Below are positions 47,701 to 60,000 of a DNA stretch of 64,000 nucleotides, one piece after another (the first letter of the stretch is position 1; every line of letters begins with the position of its first letter). Origin of the DNA: Zerene cesonia (taxonomy: Eukaryota > Arthropoda > Insecta > Lepidoptera > Pieridae); NCBI RefSeq assembly GCF_012273895.1, contig NC_052109.1, positions 6,586,432 to 6,650,431 on the forward strand. The letters run 5' to 3'. Position numbers and translations under genes: made by a program. The notes beneath the pieces are model-generated. The model searched no databases. It was given only the letters and a program-made list of their open reading frames with translations, and was not told the origin of the DNA.

Positions 47701-50700
47701 GCATTAATTTTAAACAATCCTAAACAAGTTTTGGATGTGACTAGTTATCGATTTATTATATAACTATAAAGTGCATTTTTCATTAGAACATATTTCGATA
47801 AATTATTTTTATACTATCGACTCGCACCGGATTCAATAATGCATGTAACATACGAACGAACCTTCCTCTTATCATCAGCAGCCCATATATATGTTCCCAC
47901 TGCTGGGACACAGGCCTCCCATGAGGGTTCAGGCTATATTCCGCCACGCTGGCCAAGTGCGGGTTGGCAGATGTCACATGTCATCGAACTTTTAATTCTT
48001 GGACATGCCGGTTTCCTCACGATGTTTTCCTTCACCGTTTAAGCAGTGGTGATGTTATCTTCATGCGCAGATAAATTGAAAATCAATTTATTTCTTGCGC
48101 GCTCGCCCGGTCTCGAACCCCGACTTATCGATTTTGAAGTCCGAGGTCCTCACCACTGAGCCACCACTGCTTCCTCTTCCTCTTATACCAGCATCAAAAT
48201 CCATCGTATTGTTTTTAAGATTCAAGCATAGATAGGGACAGACAGCGGATAGCCATTTCCTTCTATACTATGCAGTTATTTATTCTAGTTAACAGTATAT
48301 TTTTATATTATACTAGCTTTTCGCCCGCGGCTTCGCCCGCGTAGAATTCGCTTATATCGCGCGACACGGTAAGGAGTATTTTCTTCGCATCAAAAAGTGT
48401 GGTTTGTTCTTTCCCACGTTCATCTCCATCTTTATACCAAGTTTCATCAAAATCGGTTTGACAATAACGAACTTTCATACAAACTTTCATCCCCTCTTTC
48501 AACCCTTTCTACCCTTTTTTCGCGATAAAAAGTATCCTATGTTCTTTCCCAAGTTCATTTCTATCTTCATATCAAATTTTGTAAAAATCGGTTCAGTGGT
48601 TTAGGCGTGAAAGCGTAACAGACAGACAGACAGACAGAGTTACTTTCGCATTTATAATATTAGTAGGGATTGAGATTATTATTTCTAACTATCTCGTTGG
48701 CTTTAATTCTATTTTTATTATTATTGAGAAGCTTTTACGTACTTAGATCGAAGGGACTTAAAACTGTGTGGTTGAAGGATGTAATTAAAATGTTGATATC
48801 TTAAAAGTAAATGGAGTAATTAAGTTATTAATATCAAATACCTCTGCTAATAACAGGAGTGTTTCATAACAAAAGGTATCAAACAGCTTAAACATCTTTG
48901 ATTTTAAAGAATATATAAAGAAAAAACATTCGTTTGTTATTTTCATCTGTATGTACGTATGTTTTCTGTCACCGACACATTCAGACTCGATTTTGTCTCA
49001 CTATCAACGAACCGATTCAATTTTAACTTCCTACACTCATCGAGGATCATTGACTATACAATAAATTGATGAGATTATCTTATTATCCTGATTACGATCG
49101 CCAGGATTTAATAATTTCATTACGTAAAGAAAGAGTGTGACAATTTAGTCGATTCCATTATTAAAGCGTTTACATCTTAAACTATATTTATATCTGTTTC
49201 TTCTCTTGCTATTTGTGCTGGTCTTTACAAAAAGTTACTGAAACTGCATTCGGGAATGAAATTATGACGAATGATGTATGGTTATTGTTAAGCCAAACTT
49301 TTCAATACTTTTTAAACTTGATTGTAAATAAAATAAATGTTATTAAATGTGATAATGATTTTATCATAAAAGTAGTCAGTTACAAGATATTTACTTGAAT
49401 AGTAATATTGACTTCTGTATTACAATTTTTTTGATTTATCATATTGATTGAATTTATGTTTATGTTTGTGACAAATTAATTATTGCAGATTTAAACATAG
49501 CATGTGCCATTAAATTTGTTTTTTATTATGTTAACTGCGCTTCAAATTTGCATGCTTAATTTAGAAGAGATAAAAATAAATAATTTATAGACCAAAGCCT
49601 AAATTTATGATAAAAACATTCATATTGCTATATTCCTGGAATTTATACTTATATTTTGAAATGCATATATTATTGTGTTTTTTCGTCTTTTTATTGCAAT
49701 GTGTGTGTGTTTTTATAACATGGATGTGTGTCTATTATACACAAGGATGTTATAAGTTTGCAGGTTTTTGGTTTTGATTACAACCTGTTTAATTTAATTC
49801 TATATGGTATTATTTGTGTTATTAAGTGACGGTGCGACAGTTACAGATGACAGAGAGAGAGAGATAGAGTTCGTCTAATGCCGTCACTTTCCCACAATAC
49901 AATTACTGTTGTATTTGAGAGCGGAAATCTTGTATAGATACCCACGGTCCCGGAGAAGGAGCCGTGGGTTATGTCGGATTCCTACCGATCAAAACCCCAC
50001 TGTGTTCCGTCGAGCCGTTTTGGTGAAGGGGCAATTGAGTTAGTTGTTATTCGTCCACGACCGCGTTAATCTGATCTGGGTTCTGGGTTACAAAACGCCT
50101 TTAAGCAGGACTGCTTGAAGACGGTTTTGTAGGCCGTCTGGTATTTGATAGACATTCATTTGTATGTTTTGTTAATTAAATGCTTGATCACGTTGAAATC
50201 AAATAATTTATATGAAAATTTTACAAATAGCCGCTATAAAATTTTATGTATTTGGCCTTAATGGGGCTTGCAGTTTGTCTGGCGTCAAGTTAAAATAAAT
50301 ACATAATTTAGACGGTTTCATTATGCTATAAAGAGCGAAGTTAATATACTCATTAACATAATATTTAATTTTAAATCTATGTATGCCCTTCTTACCCTGA
50401 GTGTGAGCTTTTGTAAGCCTTAATGACGATACTGAAACTTAAATTTCTATTTGTATATTCTTTATGGCACTTACAAAAAAATTAAAATGAATGCAACCTT
50501 TGTTACAAAAGAGGAATGGTAATAGTATGGGTAGTGAATGATATTAAGGGGTAATCACAAACATAGGTTATTATATTGATATTAATTAAATAAAAAAGGA
50601 ATAATAAAAAGATTAATTATTGGCGATACTTTAATTTTAATTATACATTATTTTTCTTTATTATTTCATAAGTGAAATTTTGTTTTAATTTAGTAAATTT

Positions 50701-53700
50701 CATTTTTTATGCTTTGCTATTTTAATATTGTTATAATAACGTTTTTATTTCTTATCCAAAAACTAAACTTCATCACAAAAATTAAAAATTTAGTATCATT
50801 GTTAATTATAACATAGATTTATGCCGTTTTATGAAAACCATTTTATTTTTATTTACACACTTATTTTTTGTAATTAAAGCGAAATATCATTTTGTTTTTT
50901 TAGTCCAGCATAAAGCATTATTTCTTAAGCTAGGATCACCATTCACTACATCAAATTCATTTAAGTGTCATAAATATAAACCTTACCTCTTTTCTGATTG
51001 TTGGCAAGATCCTCGCAGGTGTACGAAACGGCGTAGTTGAGATAGTCAGTCGCCAGCACCCAGAGAGACGATTGTACATTAACTAAAAAAAAGAAAAAAG
51101 TTACAGATTAATTGCAGTCTCACCTCAAAAGGTCAATTTGCGTTTAAGATATCACGATATCAAAATCATATTCATGTGTATGCTTCTACGTCATTAAGAC
51201 GAATATACAATTTTTTTTTATGTATAATTATAAATATTATTATATTACAAAAAAAAATATTAAATAACACACGGAAATGTTTTAATGGGGATAAAATAGA
51301 ATAATAAAATCTAGAGTTTTCTTAATTGTTAAATAAAATATTACGTGGTCATGGTGTGACAGTGAGTCAAATACGATTTTAATTTGGGAATGCAGTTTCC
51401 GTTTTCATATATACCTTATTTGTGTAAATTGCTACGAATTAATTGAGAATTTGATTTGAAATCATAAGGCCTGTTGTTCAGGGAAAACGGGTTTAGAATT
51501 GTAAATTATTTTTATTATTGACAATTAATATTTATTGTTGAAAATGTTTAAAAAATAGGTATCTATTTCCACATTCAAATTCTGTATTATTTACTACGAC
51601 AGGTATCAAGATTTTTTGAACGATTTATAAACAATAACAGTTTATATTAATAGCTAACCCGGCAAAAGCTGTTCTGCCTTTCTCTTATAGAGTATGAGAG
51701 CGGTATTATTCCACTATTAATGGATATTATTATACATATAAACTATATATACTATTTATTAAAGAAACCATATCGAATTTGTTTCGTAATTTTAAATATA
51801 TAAGCATACAGACACACAGACGTCGGAGGCGACTTTGTTGTGATAAGTCATGACTTCGTACACATGAAACTAGCAAAAAAATAATAATCTCAACACCAAA
51901 TTTCAAGTTAATCGGTAGATAGGTTGGCGTGAAGAAGAGACAGACAGACAGGGTTACTTTAGTGTTGGTTGATTTAAATTTACATATATATCTTCGCTCG
52001 CATCGAGCTTTTCGTATTAAATACTTGAAGTATAATTATTCGGATTGCACTCATCGTAAAATATCATTAACCCAGGTAGTAAATACTAAAGCTATGCTAA
52101 TGCAAGATAATTAGCGAAAATATGTCAGTAATTATATTCATTGAGAAGTTTTGTATATAAATGGAACGATTTATACATGCTAAGTCGTTTCTTATGAACA
52201 AAATAATTGCTATATCGTTAGTACTAGAGTTAATGTTATTATAAAATTATACGTTTCTATTATCCGCGCTGTATACATTCAATAAGCAACGCAAACTGAA
52301 CGAGATACTGTTTTGGCGACGGTCTGTCGTAGTATTAGGTGACAGGACAGGAGGTAGTCATATTTCACGCTGGTCTTCTGTGGGGGTGTGGTACTTCCCC
52401 GGTGCGAGCTGGCCCAATCCGTGCCGAAGCGTACTCGACTACCACATACAGAAACATGCCAGGTCACATAGTAACTTTTCTAATAACGATAGCAATTACA
52501 TTGCCCCCCAGCTAAAAGCTGATAAGTTATATTTCACCTAGGGTTAACGATAATACCTAGATAGCTAAGTGTTATCAATAGTCGTGCCAAAAAAATAATT
52601 GCCAGTCTCATATCTCAATATACATATGTACAAAATGGCTAATTTTTTGTGAAATAATTTTTGGTGGTCTGTGTGACGTGAAAGACTCACGTCGTTTACC
52701 TTGCATATACATAGTATAAAACAAAGTCGCTTTCTCTGTCTCTATGTTCTTATGTATGCTTAAATCTTTAAAACAACGCAACGGATTTTCATGGGGTTTT
52801 TTTTAATAGATAGAGTGATTCAAGACGAAGGTTTGTATGTATAATAATATCTATTACTACAATGCCGCGGGCAAAAGCTAATACATGTATGCGACATTAC
52901 TTAAACCCCCACATTGTTTCTTTAGAATATGATGACTTTCGTATGGTGACCATGGCTCTCACTCTACAATGAATTAATAAATTACGAATAACATACGAAA
53001 GCCCAAATATGTCCTAAGGAAAATAAAAATGTAATCTTATCATTAGTATATGGGTATTTTTTAAACTTTGATTAGATATAATCTCAATATTAATTATTGT
53101 TAAACAAATTGTTGTGTTATAATACAAAAAATGTTAAGGAAAACCATATATTACAGTTTTAGCTGTGTAAATGTTCCTTATTGTTGAATATGGTTTACAG
53201 ACTGACTAATTAAAGAAAGAAGAAAGAAAGAAAGAAAATAAATTTTATTGCCACATAAAAAAAAACTAACATAAAAAAAACAAACCGATGGAAAAACTAA
53301 TATAAATTAAAAAAATTAAAACTAATATAAATTTAAATTAACATAAAAAAAATAACATGTCAATCGGGACAGACTCAGCCATGCTGACGGGCTTTAAACC
53401 CCGAACAGCGAATTAAATAACTTTTAAATATTTAATAAAGTATAAAGTAATCTTTATTCATTGTAAAGCGAAATTGTGTTTGTTTGTTTTTCGTTCACCA
53501 CCCACGTAGTAAAAGGTAATTCACATAGGGATAAGTTGTTTCACCGTGATTTAAAATAGTCTAAGTCACTTTCCAGCTCAAATATCTCCTTACACAATAA
53601 TCTATACTAATATTATAAAGCTGAACAGTTTGTTTGTTTGTTTGAACGCACTAATCTCAGGAACTACTGGTCCGATTTGAAAAATTCTTTCAATTTTAGA

Positions 53701-56700
53701 TAGCCCATTTACCGAGGAAGGCTATATATGTACCACGGACGAAGCCAGGGCCAGTCATATAACTATGTTGTGACGTGAAAGAAAGAATATAGGATATAAA
53801 ATAATCTAAAAGGCATGCATTTATAAGCATTGGCAATCAATGATATAAAACAAAAAAAAAATTACAATACTTTGCATTTAATATTGAGGATTTCATAAGA
53901 GTTTCGTATGAACTTAAATGAATTAGATCGTAGCTAACGTCGCTAGTACGCTCTTTTTCATTCCAGAATGGGAAAGGGAATTTTCATTGCAAAAGTGCAT
54001 CAGACGGAAAATGTGACGTCATTTCTTCGATGAATGACGTCACATTTTTTTCTACACAAACTAGCACAACTGCAATATTTTAAACAAATATTACCGTTAT
54101 TTCAGATCCGTTTGCTGAAGCGTTTTTTATTACGAACTCTTGACTTATATCAATCACTTATTGATTACGGCGGTGCGATAAATTGTTTTAAATTATGAAT
54201 TTTATTGTGATAACACTGTGATTAATTTGCGGAACGAATACGATTCATCAGAGCCCTGTTTTGTTTTATACTAGGTGGTTGACCCGGGTAGACCTTTTAG
54301 TAAGTTTTACAATATTTAAAACAATGCTTATCCTAATCCAATGACAATTAGTGTAACAAAAAAATCAGTAAAATCAGTTTAGCCGTTTTTGAATTATAGG
54401 TAGGTGGTAAGCACGCAAAAATATATAAAATCGGTCGTTTTTGAGGTTTGATAATGAACATTGCACTACAATATACTAGCTGCACCCTGCGGTTTCACCC
54501 GCGAAAGTCCGTATCCCGTAGGAATATCGGGATAAAAAGTTGTCTCTATGCTATTCCAGTTGTCTACGTACCAAATTTCGTTGCAATCGGTTCAGTAGTT
54601 TTTGCGTGAAGGAGAAACAAACACACACATCTTTACAAATTTTCGCATTTGTAATATTAGGAGGATAGTAGGATTAGCGGTCAGCCCCGGCTTCACCTGC
54701 GGTACGTTCTTTTTATTCCATAAGAACCTGCCTCATGCCTTAACAAAAACGTTATAAAATTGTCTTATTGGTCGAGCAGTATTCTTGTTGTACGATTAGC
54801 GTTTATTTAGCGATTTATTTGTATCGATTAGATTACGGTAAAAAATGCGAAATGTGTAAAATCATGACATGAAATATATATGCGTAATTAATGATTTGGT
54901 AAAACTTTTTCGTATGCGCTTCGCGCTTCTTTTATAATTTTAAGTTGACTGAGATTTGAGAATGACTTTCAGTATATGTCTGTTTTATCAAGTGATTAAT
55001 AAGGATAAGTGGAGTATTGGAAATGATAAATGCGGTTATCAGAAAAATTGCATCGTCAGTTTATGCCTTTTTTTATTTAAATATTTAAGTAAGAAACGCT
55101 GTCTGTCGGGTCTTCTTCACGCCTTAACTCACCCAATTTGCGTGAAAGACAGAGAAAGTTTTAAACCCGGAAAAGGATAAAGGATAGCTTTTATCCCGGA
55201 AAAGGAATTATGCGGGATAAATCTTGGGCTTTCTAGCTTTACCTTTGAAAGGATTAACTACTGGAAATATATAATGGACTAGAAAGGGAAGGGAAAGGAA
55301 ACGAGCTTTCTGAACAGGTACATACCTCCCGGAGCCACTTGCAAGGTGACCAACAATCTTGCACTGTTATCGCTACTGGCGATGCTGGCAGTACCGCTGA
55401 TGGTAGACAAGCTCTGTGACACCACTTCGCTATTGACCACGTTTACCACGGACCCTTGTAATGTGTATTCAGCTCTGCTGCAGGTCCCAACAGCGTTTGG
55501 GGAGTAATAGCTGGCGATTTGGTGCCAAACTCCTTGGAACTGAAAGATAATTGAGTAAATATAGATCACTTGATAATAAGTGTAATGTTTTTATGCGACA
55601 GTCAGCTGTTCGCTTCTACGCTTGGAAAATGCTTGAAAATCCAAGGTGTAATATGGAAAGTTAAGCTGTTTTAAAAATAAGATGAAACCGTAGGGCGCAG
55701 CTAGTAATCACACTAATATTATGAATGTGGAAGTTTGTTTGTTTGGATGTTTTTCCGTCAATCACGCTGAACCTTCTGAACAGATTTTGATGAAATTCGG
55801 TATGCAGACAAGGCTCTAACCTTGTTAAACTCTGACTTGGGCGATAAGATACTTTTTATCCGGATTTAATACTCCCTTGGGATAAAACAGGAATTTTCAT
55901 ATTCGGGCCGAGCCGGGACTAGCGTCTAGTACATCATAATATTTAATATTTTCCAATAAATTATTCAAAAAATTAGTTGAAATTAATCGTAACATTCGAA
56001 ATATCCCATGAAGGAAAGTGCATGTAATAAACTGTTTCAGGTTATAAACCACGTCTGACGACGGTTAAAACTCATGGTATATTGTGTTCATAAAGATTAG
56101 CTTATCCACTATAACCATAACTTTTGAAAATTTGTCCGGATATCTCAAACAAATTTTATCTAACACTACAAATATCTGTCTCAACACAACAAACTGTGTA
56201 TTACGAAGTTACCACACCAATGTTTGAAAAGGGTTATTTTTGCTTCTCTTTTATGTAACTCAATGGACTTTTGGTTAAATAGAAGACAGTGGATTATTTG
56301 TATGGATTTACCCAGGGTCAACCTGATTGAAGTCAGCGGAGGCGGCTAGTTCGATACGATGATTTGAAAAAATATTTATATCCTAATCTGGATTACCCTT
56401 AATCCATTTATGGTGGTATTATCTAGTCGTTTACATAAACAAAATACCTATATATAATCAGTCACAGAAATTAGTGATAAGACATTATTTTAGACAGAGA
56501 GTTCATTTATTATTACCGGTTTGATAATATTTATGATATGAACATTTTTTTTAATGGAAAATCTCGTAACGAAGATTAACTTATTAGGAACAAGATAATT
56601 GTTATCTGCCTATTAAACGTATATACATATTTCATAGAATAAGACTATAGTATTATCATTTATTTTTATAGTAGATAACCTGTTGCTAAAGTTATAGCAA

Positions 56701-56997
56701 CATAGTAGGTTTAGGTATTGTTAAATTCGTGAGGCGTTCGGAACAACCTTACAGGCAATGGTTAATTTCCTGCACCAAAGAAACTGTTTCTTAGGGTGTT
56801 TAGTTCAATTTTCTTCCTAATTTTCGGAATAATAAAAGATTCCCCACTCCTGCCTTTATTTTAATTTCTCTCCGTACATCGATTGTCTGGAAGAAATCGC
56901 TATTTATCGAAACGACCGCCGTTTTTAATACCGTAGCCTACGTTTAGTCTCAGATTCTATGCACAGTAAAGCATGAGTAAATATATACATAAATCAC

Positions 56998-57031
<34 letters not shown>

Positions 57032-60000
57032 CACGGGTAGTGTACGTAGTTACAAAATTCATCTTACGCTTAATTTCATTCATCTGGTACTATCACATAA
57101 AATATTGTATCGTAGAGGTCGATCATTAATCTGATCTTTGCTACATAAAATATACGATTCGTATTTTGTTTTATCCGTTTTAAGTAGACATAATTTTGTC
57201 GCTTGAGTAATCACTACTGCTTCACAACGATGGGTCTTAAATCACGTTAAGCAGATGTGATTGATATCATAACGCATTCAATCTTAGTTAGTTAAAATTA
57301 TACATTACTAGCTGCGCCCCGCGGATTCACCCGCGTAATATATAATTAAACATTAATTGAGTTTCAATTCGGCGATAGAAAAATTACAATCATGCTAATT
57401 GTTTCATGATTTATACAGACCTGTGATACATTAAAATTCTGCACGACTACTGTATTGGGGTCGCATTGTCCGGGCAGGATCACCGATTGCCCTGGAGGTA
57501 TCACCGGGAGCTCATAGCAAGCGGCCTCCGAGTGGTCTGTCATCGTTAAATCGTTTGATGTCAAACCGAAGTTCGTGAAAATGGTTTGGTTCATCAGATT
57601 GACGATCATTTCACTGGGGAAAGACGTGCTTCTACCCAGTTGCCAAATGTACACTGGAAACGAGAAAAAGGGTTAAAAATACCATGAAATGTTTTATTTA
57701 CACGCTGGTGGCCCGGGTCTCGTCCCGTCTCTGTATCTAGCAGCTTTCTAATGGTGAAGGAATTTTTGATATCGGTAACAAACATATAAGATACAAAGTT
57801 TCGTCCTTGTAGTATTAGCGTAGTTATATGTCAGTTTTAAAAAAAATGTGTAAAATTAAAATCGAAAATAATAAGATATAGCGAAACGCTATTTCGCTTC
57901 CAACCTTATTTGATTCATTTAATTATACTGAACAAAGAATAATATTTAAAAATTGTCAAATTTTACAAATTCTATGCAAATAATTATAATCCCAGACTCC
58001 AGTGGAGCTGTACTCATATTGGCAATAAAATATTGTTATTATTAGATAACTAAGATGTTTGAACTCTACTATTTGGAAGCATATGAAAATAATAAATTTC
58101 TTATCTTGTTGTCAATGCCGAAATTAGCATGTATAATGGATGCTGATACGTCTTGGGTCGATATCCGGGTTCAATGCTATTTATTGAAAGAAAGAAAGGA
58201 AATTTTTGCAGACCTCGTCGAATCTAAAACTCGTGTATATATAAAACAAGCTGCACCCGGCCAACGCTGTTCTGCCTTACTCTTATCATTTAGGGGTATG
58301 ACAAATAGATGTTGGCCGATTCTCATAGATACCGGATAAGCACAAAAAATTTCATCAAATTAGTCAAGCCGTTTCGGAGGAGTATGGCAACGAAAACTGT
58401 GACACGAGAACTTTATATATAGATACTATATAGAGACTTGATAGAGATAGAAACTTGATATATAGATATTATATATAGATAATCCCTATTTCCCTTCGCC
58501 ACGCGATCACGCGTGATCGGCTAGACCGATTTCAAAAATTCTTTCACCATTAGAAAGCTGCAATTACACTGAGTGACATAGGCTATATATGTACCACGGG
58601 TGAAACCGGGGCGACCAGCCAGGTTATCTATCTCCAATAAAATTTCAAGCAACATGTACTGTACTTACCGTTTCTCTGACTGACTCCCACATTTTCACAA
58701 CTGTATGCGAGGGCAAAGTTTTCATAGTCAGTTAGCATGACGTGGATATCGATAGCTGAAAATATATAAATCTGGTAAACTGTTTGAAATTTATAACATA
58801 CTATTTGACTGAGTTAAATCACATCATCATGTAATAAAATAAATCCGCTTAGTAGTTGACTAAGTTACATACATCATATCATCTTGTAGTAAAATAGATC
58901 CGCTGTCGTGAAAGAAAGACTTGGAAACACACAAGTTATAATGCCTAAATCCTTTTCCTCACCAATCCATTCCTTCGTTCCCCTCATCAATTCTTCCTTA
59001 TACCCCTATTACCCCATTTTTTCTATTACCCCATAAAAGCGGACAACGCATTTGCAGAAGCAACACCTCTGGGAATGTTCATGGGCGGTGATGATCGCTT
59101 ACCATCTTACCATCAGGTGAACCAGCACCTCGCAGTTGCCCATAACGACATTAAAAACTTAATAAATTTTCAAATTTATAACATCAGTAATGATAATTAT
59201 ATCGTCAAAATGTAATCTATGTCCTTACAGAACAACAAAATCTTCACATAATACTGGTACTTACTTTTATCAATTGTCGGCAAAACCATTGAATATGTGG
59301 CAGTCTCATTCCGTGCGGTCGCAGTTCCAGTAATCTCTTCTAGAAAGTTCTGATTAAGAGACCTTATGTACACGTTAAAGTTATTTGTCCCAGCGTTTAT
59401 CGTATTGCCGATTGGATTTATTTCTAAATACGAGCAGTCCCCTGTTTGAAGAGGGCTGCGTGTTCCCTCTATGCTGTTCCATTTTCCAGAAAACTGTAAA
59501 TAATAATCAAAATAATATATGATAATGTTGTTCCTACTGCAGGGAACGACTATGAGGGTCGATAAAGCATTTTTGTTTTAATTTGATCAATATCTGTGTT
59601 CAAAGAAGATATAAATTGTAAGTTTAATTAGAAATCACATCACATAAACACATCATCACCCAATTAAAACATTATTAGTTTTTGCCCGCGGCTCTACGCG
59701 TTAAATTCGGAATAGTTTAATAGATATTCATGAATTAAATAAATAAAATCTAATCATTTCAGGATATCCACAGCATTACAGTTGATTACTATTCACCACA
59801 AATCACACGGTAAATATGAAAATATCCTACTAATATTATAAACGCAAAAGTTTGTAAGTATGGATAAATTGATGTATGTATGTTTGTGTTACTCTTTCAC
59901 ACGAAAACAGTTCATCGTATCTGTATAAAATTTGATATAATGATGCGTTACAGTCTAGATTAGCACAAAGGCTAATTTTTAACCGGGTATCACGGTAGGG

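Larger units (their letters stand above)
45545..50986. other. Largest polycalin intron (5.4 kb)
   Basis: Between the domain 2 type 3 and type 1 exons. It contains an interspersed element (46625-46905), a retroposon piece (about 47153-47380), a minus-strand SINE (47850-48176), a further tail (48312-48668) and a dispersed repeat (49935-50015). The remainder is AT-rich with no coding frame I can support. Confidence 0.7.
51083..55325. other. Polycalin intron (4.2 kb) in domain 2
   Basis: Holds retroposon pieces near 51655-51970, 52360-52446, 52680-52880, 53600-53760 and 54474-54676, an AGAA microsatellite near 53217-53240, and a double-CRE palindrome (54008-54048). No coding frame with family support was seen. 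Confidence 0.65.
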
